Origin: Cannabis sativa
Taxonomy: Eukaryota > Streptophyta > Magnoliopsida > Rosales > Cannabaceae
Direction: 5' to 3'
Length of the DNA: 64,000 bases
NCBI RefSeq assembly: GCF_029168945.1
Contig: NC_083604.1
Location: 34,157,686-34,221,685 of the forward strand
Each line of letters begins with the position of its first letter. Positions within the stretch are counted from its first letter, which is position 1. Shown here piece by piece: positions 11,568 through 23,868 of the stretch. The translations under genes were made by a program, and so were the position numbers. Below the pieces are notes generated by a model. The model was given only the letters and a program-made list of their open reading frames with translations. It was not told the origin of the DNA and searched no databases.

Positions 11568-13613
11568 TTTACACTTCTCAAAAATCATTGCTCCACTCCC
11601 AGAGTAATCACCATCTAATAAGTAGACTTTCTAGAACTAAGGCAAGTCTAGAAACTTGATTTGGTGTAGTCTAACAGTATTAAAATATCACCCTTATCGA
11701 CTAACATATAGTTCCTCTTCTTGATCTTAAGATTTACTTGATTGTCTTCCAATGTTCATTTCCTAGATTAATCTGATACCAACTTATTTCTCCCACTCAA
11801 CAGCAGGTGTTTGGTCTAATGCATTACAAAGCATATCTAAGACCTCTCACTGTTGATCCTAAGGATTTCCTTTCTTTGGCCCGTATCTTATCTGGAATAG
11901 TTGAAACTTTTCCTTAGATAAATAAAATCTATATCTAGAAGTCGAGAAGATTCTATTTACTTCCATTAGAAAAATGCTCCAGCAAGTTACAAAAGTAAGT
12001 TGCTTGCACTAGAGTAATTAAATTACCAACCATACCACAAGTCATAGGTTTAGATAATCTCAAACCTATAATAATACTAGGATCAGGAAGTTTTATTAAG
12101 TCCATTGAATAGACTTATTTTCAAAATTTTCTTTCTTGTCCTTGTAATAGAAAACTTTTGGTTATTCCATATGAATGATTTTAACCATAGTTCTCTTGGC
12201 CTTGCCTCTTAGTTCCTTATTCTGACTATCCATTACTTGTTTAAACTAACAATGGATTTTAATCACTAGTGTCTTCCAAGTCATAACAGGGTTCCTTGAA
12301 ACCCTCCCACTATGACAAGGTACCGTGACCATCTGTCTAAGAACATAAGTGGAATTAACCTCATCGGTTGTATCAAGACAACAGAGGCAGTGGGACCATC
12401 TTATATCGAATAAGATGATAGAACACTTTGAAATCAAGAAAAAAATATCTCCTCTTCTGTGCTACTTTCAGATTTAATCATTTTCTTAGAAAAGTGGTAG
12501 TTGTTGAAATAAACACTTTCTTATCTTAATGACAATAGGATGGTCCACCCCTAATCACTTAGAATAGCTATCAAACATGCAAACCTCTATTAACAGTTCT
12601 AGCTTTCTTAAGATCACGATCAGGACATCCATGAATCTTGTAATAGTTTACACTAAGTACACAACCATTCCATCATTCTAAAATTTTCCTATCCCTAGGG
12701 TATATCCCTAGAAGGACTTAGGCAACAACTAGTAACTAATCATAAACATTTTACTTTCATCAATATGCAAATCGAATTTCTGGGGAGGTAATTTTGAATA
12801 CAATTCAAAAATTTAACTTAATGATCTTTAAATTGTATGTCCAAATATTTCTCCACCCTTATCAGTTCGCAAGATCTTAAACCACTTACCTTAATGTTTT
12901 TAGCATTGCTAGAAATTTGTGAAATTTCTTCAACATTTTAAATTTATTTGCATAAGGTAAAATATAGAGTGATTGTATTAAGAATTTAATGATAACTCAT
13001 ATCCACCTCTGAATGTACATCCATATTTGAATATAGATGATCTTACTTTCAAGTGGATATAGGCATATTTTCTCTTTGCAGAGAATGATGTTGTCAAAAC
13101 CACTATGAACAAGATGCAAATGCCATATATATCTTAGAATATGGTTGTGGACTTTTGATGACTTAGATCTAGTTACAATAAAGTGTTGTTAGAATAGTCC
13201 AAGTGGATTCTGGTCACAGAATACTAAACTCATATTTCATACATAAACATACAGTTTGGATCCATTGACAAAAAATGGATATTAAAAATTTGTGAAAGTG
13301 ATACTGTATTGCCCAATGTATTCTAGGAAACTGAAATAAAAATTTCTATTTGGAATCTAAAATTTAAAGTCAAAGACTTAAATTTATACCAAATATACAA
13401 TGAGTGATTATTCTCTCTTGGACCACCACTACTAATCTAACTCTAAGTCCAATTTGCCTAAAGTAAGCATATACAAGTAGGAGATTTATAAGATCGAGGA
13501 TTTATATTATTTCGAGATAGAATATTGAGAATATAGTCATCCGTGCCATTCATTTTCATAAAAGAAAAAAGAATGGCATCATAAGCAGATGATTTATAAA
13601 CCATTCATCCAAT
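11568..13613 (-). pseudogene. Decayed copia B pol remnant
   Basis: This stretch is colinear with about 24245-26235 of copia C and, at lower similarity, with the pol of copia E. Residual landmarks include TCTCCACCCTTATCAGTTCGCAAGATC near 12850 (an integrase segment on the minus strand) and a short linker-like frame at 12246-12437. All frames are riddled with stops. It lacks primer-site sequence where it meets the LTR at 13614, so leader and gag are deleted. Confidence 0.78.
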
Positions 13614-15691
13614 TGTTGGAATATGTTTTACCAAGATCTAGATTTACTACCATGTATGTTGTTTAACATCCTAAATAGAAATTTCTAAAATAATATAAAT
13701 AACACACATATAAAGTTTGAGAAAGCATATAGTGGGTGCAGCGGAATATTAATGGCTCCTTCCACTTAGATCTCTAACCCTTGCATCCTGTCTGTAGCAG
13801 GGTATCGCCAAGATCTGAGCACGAATGTTCTTCTCTTGATTCTGGATTCTTCACAGATTTATACACTATGATTGAGTTACCACTATGATTGAGTTACCAC
13901 TAAAGGGTATGAAAATATGAAGAGAGAAAGAGAAGAAAGTGGTTCGAAAATAGTAGGAGTGATGGCTCAAGAAAATTTGACTGAAGGCTTGAATTTCATC
14001 ATCTTTTAGTGTGAGCCATCACTATCTATTTATAGGCAACCACCTAGGTTTAGGTTAGAATTAATTAGGCATTAAAATATCGAAAAAATTAAATGGAAAA
14101 TACTCTACAAGTGGCAGGGCATGGATATGGGCCCCACTTTAGAATTTTCGCCATTTTACAACAATCTTTCCTTATTTTCTCAAAAATACCATTTTTCCAA
14201 TTCTAACCACTTAAATGCCAAAGCTATTAATTTAATAGTTAAAATTAACTATAAAATAAAATTGCCATTGAATATATTTATTAATTAGACTTAATAAAGT
14301 CTCTTAATTAATAAATAATCCCTAGAATCTCTTTTCTTCACATTTAAGCCGTTGCTTAGTGAAAATTCATAAACTAGACATAGTCTAATTTTAGAATTAT
14401 AATTTATTAATTAAAATCAATTAACTGAGTCTTACAAGTAGTATGGTCTCAACTAGTATGGGGACCATGGGCCTATGCAACCGAGCTTCCAATAAGCAGA
14501 ACTAGAATTTACCAAGTAAATTCCCTGACTTATTAATTCCTTATTGCATCCACCATAGAACTTGGAATTGCACTCTCAGTCATATAGAATGCTCTATATG
14601 ATCCATGATATAGATACGCTATAAACATTTAACCATCGTTCTAATCTCAATAATCAAAGATCCTCTATAAATGATTTACACCGAGTAGGGATAAATTTAC
14701 TGTTTCACCCCTCAATGTATTTTATCCTTAAAACACTTAGCTTCTTATAAATGATGTTTCAGTGAGCTAATATAATCACTGAAACAAGAGCTCTTCCATT
14801 GCACTCTCAGTCATATAGAACGCTCTATATGTTCCACGATATAGATACGCTATTAGTTATCCATTGTTATAATCCTAATTTGATCAATGACCCTCTAATA
14901 GATGATCTACATTGAATAGGAACTAAATTACCATTACACCTTCAATGTATTTTATCCTTAAAATACTTAGCTCCGTATAAATGATATTTCAGCGAAGTGA
15001 AATGAGATCTCAACCATTTATCTCTGTTTAACAAAGCTTGAAGGATATCATCGTTTCACTTCTAAATTCCTATAGAAGTTATAGACTCCATATTTATGTT
15101 AGCGCTCCCACTCAATTATACTATCATGTTCCCAAAATGTACGTATCACCCCGACCCAAAAGTAGGCTTAACTAACAAATCAAAGAACATGTATAATACT
15201 CTTGAGATCGAACCTAACCATATCTGGATTAAGATCATTTGATCTAGGATCAACAGGTGATATTGTATTGCATAGATATTACGGTAAATTTTAATATATC
15301 TAATTAAAGTTCAATATCGGTCCCTTTCGATGTATACTCCATACATCCGATACTGGTAAACTTTGCCAATGCCCTAGAAAGGACATAACACTTATCCAAG
15401 GCGTAAGAATACCTATCACTGATTATCATGTCAGTCTAAATCCAGTGAACTGACAAATCAGGGAATAAACTTTCGAACATATAATTAAGATTATATTCCA
15501 CTGTGCTGACAACACTATAATCATTAACGAATACATATGTTCTGGACTTAAATAGAATTCATACATTATATATTTATAATCATGAAATAAATCATGTGAA
15601 CCATGCAACATAAAATGTTATTTCTGATCTTTGTTAATAAGTAAATCTGATTATATTGAAATGGGTTTTATTTAGAGCACAAAACCCAACA
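13614..15691 (-). repeat. Copia LTR B, chimeric with internal duplication
   Basis: The LTR starts TGTTGGAATATG and ends AAAACCCAACA. At 2,078 bp it is about 150-180 bp longer than its relatives. GCACTCTCAGTCATATAGAA occurs at 14570 and again at 14801, starting a duplicated block of about 231 bp. The first copy resembles the solo/D-type LTRs (ends with CACTGAAACAAGAGCTC). The second resembles the C/E type (GATATTTCAGC...GTGAAATGAG). Flanks (CCAAT left, CCATC right) do not form a clean 5-bp TSD. Confidence 0.88.
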
Positions 15692-16260
15692 CCATCTACC
15701 TTTGGCAACATCTAACTTCTTTATGATAGTATCCTTCGAGGTTTTGTTAACAACTTCCAATTGTCCATTCGCTTGAGGCCTGGATACTGATGAGAAGCTC
15801 TTAATTATTTTATTCCTCTCGCAGAACTCAGTGAACAAGTCACCATCGAACTGAGTTCCGTTATCAAATACTATTTTCATGGGAATTCTAAACCTATAGA
15901 CAATGTTTTTGACAACAAAGTCAAGGACTTTCTTACAGGTTATGGAGATAAGAGGCTCCGCCTCGGTCCTATGGGAAGTGCCCCAATCAGATCAATCCCC
16001 CATATAGCAAATGGGTAAGGAGGGGTCATCATCCTTAGTTCTGTTGGTGGTACGTGAGGTATATGTGAGAATCTCCGACACTTATCATATTTTTTGAGAA
16101 ACTCATGGGTGTCCTTATTAATTGTTGGCCAGTAATATCCTTGTCTAATGATATTTTTAGATAGACTCTGCCAACCTGCATGATCCCCGTAAAAGCCCTC
16201 ATGAATTTCTCTGATGATCTCGTTTGCTTCTATAGGAAGAACACACCGAAGTAGAGGCAT
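15692..16260 (-). pseudogene. Relic Tat/Ogre-like integrase
   Basis: Minus-strand fragments of a Ty3/gypsy integrase. The zinc-finger region appears as HAGWQSLSKNIIRQGYYWPT and CRRFSHIPHVPP. The core start appears as FAIWGIDLIGALPIGP. After a break, the second part holds FDNGTQFDGDLFTEFC and SRPQANGQLEVVNKT. The catalytic glutamate region reads GQLEV where GQAE is usual. At least one frameshift or stop separates the parts. The 3' end is cut by copia LTR B at 15691. Confidence 0.85.
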
Positions 16261-17318
16261 GGAATAACCTCTTTTGGATAGTTTGCCTTCGGTTATCGTG
16301 TAGCGAGATATTGCATATAGGAGTTTTGGTGCCTCTTTTTTGTCAGTTGGAAGTTATTCGTCGAGTAGATAGTTGGTTATAGGAGTCATCCAAGTAGGTG
16401 TGCTATCTATCATCTTGACTTCTTCTTTTTCACATATACTTGGCTCGTTTAGCACCTCTACTAGAACCAAGTTTAATTCATCCAAATTGCTCTGCGAGGC
16501 CAGTTTTGCTAAGGCATCAGCATTAGAGTTTTGTTCTCTTGGGATTTGCTTGATTTTAAAGTAATCAAAATTTTCCAAGTTCTTCAGAACCTTCTCTAGG
16601 TACCTAGCCATTTTCAAGCCCTTAGCCTGGTATTCCCCGAGAACCTAATTTACAATCATTGCAAATTACTATGACACATAAGATTCTTAACCTTCAACAC
16701 CTCGACTATCCTCAAGCCAGCGATCAAGGCTTCATATTTAGCCTTGTTGTTTGATGCATCAAATTGACATCTCAAAGCATAATGAAACTTAAAGCCTTCT
16801 AGTGAAATTCATATTACCCCTACACCCGAGCCCTGCTCATTGGATGCACCATCCATGAATAACTTCCAGGTGTCCGTGTCTCAGTGAACAAGCGGATTTT
16901 CCTCTGGAGTTATTCCTTCTATTAAGAAGTTTGCTAAAGCTTGGGCCTTGATGGATGTTCGAGGGTGATAAGTTATGTCAAACTGCCCAAATTCAATTGA
17001 CCATTTTATCAATCTTCCAGAAGCGTCTGGTTTTGATAAAACTTGTCTCAAGGGTTGATCAGGTAACACTTTTATTGGGTGTGCCTGAAAGTAAGGTTGT
17101 AACTTGCGAGACACATGGATGAGGCATAAGGCAAGTTTTTGAAGAGGGTGATACCTCAACTCTGCCCCCAGTAACCTTTTACAGACATAGTAAACAGGTT
17201 GTCGGTGCTTTCCCTCTTCTCGCACTATTGCTGAACTAATCGCGTCTTCCGAGATTGCCAGGTAGAGGAGTAACGTTTCTCCAATTACTGGTTTCGCCAA
17301 AACAGGAGGTGTTGCCAA
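16261..17318 (-). pseudogene. Relic Tat/Ogre-like RNase H region, two RNase H-like parts
   Basis: The block 16881-17318 reads as the ordinary gypsy RNase H (SAIVREEGKHRQPVYYVCKRL and FDITYHPRTSIKAQALANFL). Downstream, 16354-16617 plus broken sequence to about 16850 resembles a second RNase H (aRNH) with KIKQIPREQNSNADALAKLA. The presence of a second RNase H between pol and integrase is known for the Tat/Ogre lineage, and I use it for classification. Stops separate the pieces, so none is functional. Confidence 0.8.
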
Positions 17319-18449
17319 ATGCCTTTTAATATTCTGAAAGGCCTCCTTGCACTCTTCTATCCAAATTTCTTATTGCCTCGCAATACATTGAAAAATGGCA
17401 AACACTTATCAGTTGACTTCAAAATGAATCTGTTAAGTGCAGATCCTTCCTGTTAGGGCTTGGACTTCCTTAGGCTTTTTTGGTGATGGCATATCTATCA
17501 AAGCCTTGATTTTCTAGGGATTTGCTTCAATGCCCCTCACGTTGACTATGAATCCCATAAATTTTCTTGGGGAAACTTCAAAGGAACATTTTTTCGGGTT
17601 AAGCTTCATATTGTACTTCTTTAATATTTTGAAGCATTCTGCGAGGTCTATGGTATGACTCCCACTTTTCACTTATTTTACTAACATATCATCGACATAA
17701 ACCTCCATGTTTCATCCGATCTGATTCGCGAACATCTCATTCCCCAATCGTTGATATGTTGCCCCAACATTCTTCAACCTAAACGGCATGACATTGTAAC
17801 AGTAAAGTCCCATGTTGGTTACAAAGCTTGTATATTCCTGATTTGCGGCATGCATTTTTATCTGGTTATATCCAGAATATGCATCCATGAATGACATAAG
17901 CTCATGCCTAGCAGTTGCATCCACCAACTGGTCAATCCTGGGTAGTGGAAAACAATCTTTTGGGTACGCCTTATTCAGATAAGAGAAGTCAATACAAGTT
18001 CTCCAAGTTCCGTTAGGTTTTGGGACGAGAACAAGATTTGCTATTCACGAGGGATAAAATACCTTGCGTAAAAAGTCATTGACCAACAACTTATCCACTT
18101 CCTATTTGAGTGCTCCTTGTCTCTCAGATTCCAAGGGTCTCCTTTTCTGTCTCTTTGCTGGGTAGTTTAGATGAACGTTTACATGATGGCAGATAATCTT
18201 AGGGTCAATCCCTATCATATCTCCATGGTTCCAGGTGAACTGATCCTTGTTCGCCCTTAAGAAACTTATTAGCTGGTATTTCAATTGCTCGTCTAGGTTT
18301 TTCCCAATGTAAACACACTTTGTGGGATTTCCTGGGTCCAGAACAACTTCTTCCAATTCCTTAATTGGTTTTAATAAGTTTCTTTCATCTTGAATCTGAG
18401 GATCAAGATCTTCATCCTTCTTTTCGCTTTTTTCTGCCAGGACTACCAT
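17319..18449 (-). pseudogene. Relic Tat/Ogre-like reverse transcriptase
   Basis: The N-terminal part (18102-18449) contains TWNHGDMIGIDPKI, a typical start of gypsy RT. The centre reads SFMDAYSGYNQIKMH and NVMPFRLKNVGATYQRL. The catalytic YVDDM box is intact at 17685-17699, but in-frame stops lie on both sides of it. Frames are interrupted several times between 17319 and 18100. Confidence 0.85.
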
Positions 18450-19021
18450 TAACTAGTGACCGGCTTTGTTGTGTTGCAGCTCTATGTGATAGCAATTGTG
18501 GGCTAGCATTTGATCGCCTCAAACTAACTGCCCCTAGTCAGATCAAGGCTGGACGACCCAATAATATATATTGTAAGCTGACGGCAGGTCGACAAACAAA
18601 AGTCTTGCATAATTAAGGCGGATAGAGGTGCCTCACCCAAGGTCAATGCGAGCTCGATTACACCTTGACTTGCAATACTGTAGCCAATGAATCTGCATAG
18701 ATTTACCATGCAAGGCCTCAATTTGGCATTTTTGAGCCCCATCTTCTTTAGTGTTTACTTGTAAAGGATGTTCACTGAACTCATGTTATCTATCAGCACC
18801 CTATTTATCCTTTTATTGGCGAGTTGGATGGTAATCACTAATGGATCGACGTGAGGGTACCTCACATTCTTCTCATCTTCCATCAAATATATAATTGGAG
18901 GTTCTTCAATTTTTATCTTCTTGGAAGGTTTTGGGCATTGTTGTTCTCTCCTGCAATATGTACCCCCCCCCCCCCCCGAGATAACTAGCATATTCTCTCC
19001 TTCAACAGGAGGAGGTTGTAA
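18450..19021 (-). pseudogene. Relic Tat/Ogre-like protease region
   Basis: The frame at 18755-18991 has [13 protein letters not shown], which corresponds to a retroviral-type aspartic protease active site, but the usual glycine after D-x is not present. The continuation at 18524-18742 (MGLKNAKLRPC and onward) is in another frame. A 15-C run lies at 18963-18977. The segment ends at the solo copia LTR; the last five bases (19017-19021, TGTAA) are the target duplication. Confidence 0.78.
18963..18977. repeat. Homopolymer run of 15 C
   Basis: Fifteen consecutive C residues lie inside the relic protease region, in otherwise A/T-rich DNA. On the minus strand this encodes the glycine run seen in the adjacent open frame. 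Length should be treated as uncertain because such runs are error-prone in sequencing. Confidence 0.9.
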
Positions 19022-20954
19022 TGTTGGAATTTATTTTACCAGGATCTTAGATCTACTCACAAGTATGTTGATTAACAACCTAAATATGAACTTCTAAAAC
19101 GATAAAAAGAAAACACATATAAAGTTAAGAAAATCTTACAGTGGGTGCAGCGGAATAATGTGTCTCCTTCCACTCAGATCTCTAACCCTTGATTCCTTTC
19201 TATCGCAGAGTATAATCAAGATCTGAGCCCGAATGTCCTTCAGTTAAATGTGATCCTTCACAGTCTTCCAATCTATGATTGAGGTAATGTTTGTTGTGTG
19301 TGGGCACTACTCTCTCACTAGGGAATTTGAAATTCTCTCTCTCTCTCTCTTGTGTATTGTGTTGATCGTGTGGTACAAGAGGAAGAGAAGAGGGCAGCTA
19401 CATATAGAGAAAAGCGAAGCTCAACTTCCAAAATAAACAGTTTTCCTAATTACTGAGTAATTGATTAACTGCCTTATTTGGTGTGATCCACAACTTTCCA
19501 TTTATAGATAGCTGCTAGGTTTGGGTTAGTAATTATTTGGCAATTAAAAAATTGAAAATAATAATTGGGAAACACAAACAAGTGGCAGGCCATAGGTATG
19601 ATGGGCCTCACTTGGATTTTTTCAGTTTCCACAATTTTATTTCTATTTTCCCAAAAATATCAATTTTCCAATTCTAACCATTTAAATGCCAAAACTAATT
19701 ATTTAATAATTAAAATAGATTATTAAATAATATTGTCATTTAATATAATTATTAATTTAGACATATAGAGTCTCTTAATTAATAAATAAACCTAGAATCT
19801 CTTTTCTTTACAATTTAATCCCTGCTTAGTGAAAATTCACAAATTAGACATAGTCTAACTTTTAGAATTATAATTGATTAATCATAAATCAATTATTGAG
19901 TCTTACAAACAGTATGGTCTCAACTAGAATGGGGACCATGGATCTATATTGCTGAGCTTCCAATAAGTTGAACTGAATTTACCAAGTAAATCCCTAACTT
20001 ATTAATTCCTTGTTGAATCCACTCTTAGAACTTGGAATTGCACTCTCACACTTATATAGAGCATATCATATGTTTCACGATATCAATATGCTATCTCATT
20101 TAACCATTGTTATAATCTTAATGTGATTTAGAGATCCTCTATATAGATGATTTACATCGAGATGGGACCAATTTACCGTTTACACCCCTCAATGTATTTG
20201 GCCCCTTAAAACACTTAGCTACCTGTAAATGATGTTTTAGTGATCTAATATATAGTCACTGAAACAAGAGCTCATCCATTTACTTCTATTTAACTAAGCT
20301 CGAAGGGAATCATCACTTGACTTCTATACACCAGTAGAAGCTATAGATTCCATATTTATGTTCAGCGCTCCCACTCAATCTGCTATCATGTTCCCAAAAT
20401 ATACGTATCACCCTGACCCAAAAGTATGCTTAACTAATAAATCAAAGAACATGAATAGCACTCCTGAGATTGAGCCTAAGCATATCAGGATTTAGATTCT
20501 TTTAATCTAAGATCAACTACTGATATTGACCTGGAAAGATACAACGGTAAGTTTATAATATCTTGACCAAGTTCATTATCTGTCCAGTCTAATGTATTAC
20601 TCCATACATTCGAAACTAGTATACTTTACCAATGTCCTGGAAAGAACATAACACTTACTCCAAGTTTAAGTATACTTCATCCCTGATTATCACATTAGTG
20701 TAAATCCAAAACACTGATGAACATGGACTTAGTCTTTTGAATCATATAATCACAATCACATTCCACTGTGTTGACAATACTGTAATTGTGAATGAATATA
20801 TGTTCTGGACTTAACTGATTTTGTGCATATATTATATATACATATATTAAACCATTTACATGAAAAATACATGTTAACATAAACCACTTCTAATCTCTTA
20901 CATTGATATCTAATCAAATTGTAATGGGTTTTATTTAGGGCACAAAACCCAACA
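19022..20954 (-). mobile_element. Solo copia LTR with TSD TGTAA
   Basis: This is a single 1,933-bp copia LTR, starting TGTTGGAATTT and ending AAAACCCAACA. It is flanked directly by TGTAA at 19017-19021 and 20955-20959. There is no internal sequence. The structure is what recombination between the two LTRs of one inserted element leaves behind. It sits between the gag and protease of the relic gypsy element, so it inserted later. A (CT)n run lies near 19335-19350. Confidence 0.96.
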
Positions 20955-21974
20955 TGTAATCCATGGTTGCTTGGGTTGTTGGGCGGATTGGGCTAGTTAT
21001 GTCCATTACCCTGCCTCTTCACATATTGCTTGAAGTGGCCTCGCGCAATGACATTTTCTATCTCATCTTTCAACTGATGGCCCTCGTCTATTGTGTGCCC
21101 AATGTCTTTATGGTACTTGCAGTATCTGATCGTATCTCTTTTATGCCTCGCGTGTCTCATGGGCTCAGGTTTACTAAAGGCAACCTTGTGCTCATGGGCG
21201 AGGTAAATGGTTTCCCAAGTTTCATTAAGCTCGGTATAAATGGTATAAACTGGCACATACTTGTCATGTTTCTTTTGTTTTTTCTTGTCTTTAGATGACC
21301 CCTTAGAGTCGTCTTTCCTCTTTGAGCCAGAGGCCTCTGAGTTATCAGCTTTAGTCCAGATAGTACTTGTTGAAATAGTGCTGGGTTGCTTCTCGAGCCA
21401 GTTTTTACAAGTTCATCTCTTTTCGAGCTTCTTCCTTTCAAACAAACACTTGAGCTCTCTCATTGAACTCGGTGATGTTCTTCATTGGACGACCCTATAA
21501 ATTGTCCCACAATACGCCCCCAGTGGTTGAGAGATCAGTACTGATCCCTGGCTAAAGTGCAATAAGTTGTGTACTATCATCCAAACTTCTTACTCTTGTA
21601 GCTATCGTGATAAAATGACTTAAGTACGCCTTAAGCATCTTTCCAGGCTGTTGCTTTATGTTCGTGAGTGAGGACGCTTTTGGTCACCTATCCCTTGCGG
21701 CTTGGAACTGCTTTTTAAAGTCCTTGGACAGCTGTTCCCAAGAAGTAGTTGAATGATGAGTAAATTTATTGAACCAGCTGCTTGCTGCTCCAACTAGTGA
21801 GGTGGGAAACAAAATACATCATAAATTTTTTGTAACATTACTAGCTCGCATTATAGTGTTGAAGTTATTCAAATGCGAGACCGAATCGGTGGTCCCATCA
21901 TACGACGAGACGTTACGGTTTTTAAATCCCTTGGGAAAAGGAGTGTCCATGATATCTAGACAGTATGGCTCGAG
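20955..21974 (-). pseudogene. Relic Tat/Ogre-like gag
   Basis: Minus-strand gag remnants. At the right end the sequence encodes MDTPFPKGFKNRNVSSYDGT, a typical start of a plant gypsy gag domain. The left end (20993-21256) encodes the knuckle-like [20 protein letters not shown] and [10 protein letters not shown]. The last knuckle cysteine is replaced by glycine (DEGHQ). The frames are broken by stops and shifts across the middle. The solo LTR separates this gag from its protease. The right side ends at copia C. Confidence 0.85.
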
Positions 21975-23868
21975 TGTTGGAAATTATTTTACCAGGATCT
22001 TAGATCTACTCACAAGTATGTTGTTTAACACCCTAAAGTTTAGGAAACCTTACATTGGGTGCAGCGGAATATAATGACTCCTTCCGTTCAGATATCTAGC
22101 CCTTGATTCCTTTCTGTAGCAGAGCATTATCAATATCTGAACCAGGATCTCTTTCTCTGAATCTTTAATGTTGAAACTCCTTCTTGCTGAAAGTCTTTCT
22201 TCACGATCTTCCTCACTATGGTTGAGGTATCACTTGCTGTGTGTGGGCACTACTCATACACTAAGAATTTCGAAATTCAAGAGGGAAGAAAGAGAGAGAG
22301 AGTGGTCGGCCAGATAGGGAGAGAGAAGGCTCAGGTTTTTCTGAATCAGAAGTGTCAAAAGAAAAGTGTAATTTTCCTGAAATCAGAAGAAGTCAGAAGA
22401 AAAGTGTTATTTTTCTGAAGCCTTCACTATCTATTTATAGCATTCCACTAGGGTTAGGTTTGAATTATTTAGCATTAAAATAATGAAAATATCAGTTTAA
22501 ATTTCCTACAAAAGTGGCCGACCCTATACTAGTGGATTTGGGCCTCACTTTTTGCAATTTTGCAGTTTTATCTTTTCTGCATCTGATTTTCTCAAAAACG
22601 CCAATTTTCAAATTCAACCATTTAAATTCCAATTCTAACTATTTAATAACTATAAATAATTATTAAATAATATTGTCATTTATCATATTTATTAATTGAA
22701 CCATACAAAGTATCATAATTAAAAAATATGCCCCTAAAACTCTTTCTTTACAATTTCGCCCTTACTTAGTGAAAATTTTACAAATAGACATAGTCTAATT
22801 TGTGAATTATAATTGATTAATCAAAACCAATTACATGAGTCTTACAAGCAATATTATCTCAACTAGTGCGGGGACCATGGGTCTATATAACCGAGCTTCC
22901 AATAAGTAGATCAAGAATTTAGCACTAAAACTCACTAACTTATTAATTCTTCGTTAAATCCACGCATAGAACTTAGAATTGCACTCTTAGTATATAGAAT
23001 GCTCTATATGTTCCACCATATAGATGCATCATTAGTTATCCATTGTTATAATCCTAATGTGATCAATGATCCTCTATATGAATGATCTACACTGTAAAGG
23101 GATTAGATTACCGTTACACCCTACAATGTATTTTATCCTTAAAACACTTGAGCCCATATAAATGATATTTCAGCTTATGTGAAATGAGTACTCCACCATT
23201 TATGTTCGTTTGGTCAAGCTCGAAGGAGATCATCCTTTGCTTACTATTCGCCAGATAGAAGCTATAGATTCCATGTTTATGCTAGCGCTCCCACTCAATT
23301 GCACTACCGTGTTCCCAAAATGTACGTATCACCCTGACCTAAAAGTAGGCTTAACTAACAAATCAAAGAACACGAATAGCCTTTCAAGATTGAGCCTAAT
23401 CATAACAGGATTAAGAACATTTGATCTACGATCAACTAGGCGATATTGACTTGAATAGATATTACGGTAAGTTTAATTAATCTAAGTCAAAGTTCAATAT
23501 CGGTCCCTTCCGATGCATACTCCATGCATCCAACCTGAGCTTTACTTTAACCAATGCTCTGGAAAGAACATAGCACTTCTCCAAATGCAAGTAAACTCTG
23601 TTGTAGATTATCATATCAGTAAAACCCTATGTCTGATAAATCTAGGAAACTTTATTCACATAGTCATGTTTACTTTCCAATGTGTTGACGGCACAATAAA
23701 CAGGATCAAGTATGTGAAAAGGATTTCAGATGAATTCATACATTATGTACATATAATCATGAAATAAATCATGTGAACCATGCAACATTAAATGTTATTT
23801 CTGATCTATATTAATAAGTAAATCTGATTATATTGAAATGAGTTTTATTTAGAGCATAAAACCCAACA
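21975..23868 (-). repeat. Copia C 3' LTR
   Basis: This 1,894-bp LTR runs from TGTTGGAAATT to AAACCCAACA. The following AACTCCCACTTGCAC is the complement of the polypurine tract and identifies it as the 3' LTR of a minus-strand element. TCGAG at 21970-21974 should be its TSD, but the other end of the element is not in the window. It resembles the LTRs of copia E more than those of D. Confidence 0.93.

Noticed and set aside
7517..13613. One single copia element running from the LTR at 7517 to the LTR at 13614
   Set aside because: The internal parts 8193-8844 and 11568-13613 overlap in homology, so they come from at least two copies.
18963..18977. Poly-C run as an IRES-like or regulatory element
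   Set aside because: It sits in a dead relic and is most simply a slippage product or a sequencing uncertainty.
23210..23449. Plus-strand frame MVKLEGDHPLL repeated in three copia LTRs (23210, 34908, 56552)
   Set aside because: It is antisense to the LTR, has no initiation context or domain, and is repeated only because the LTR is.
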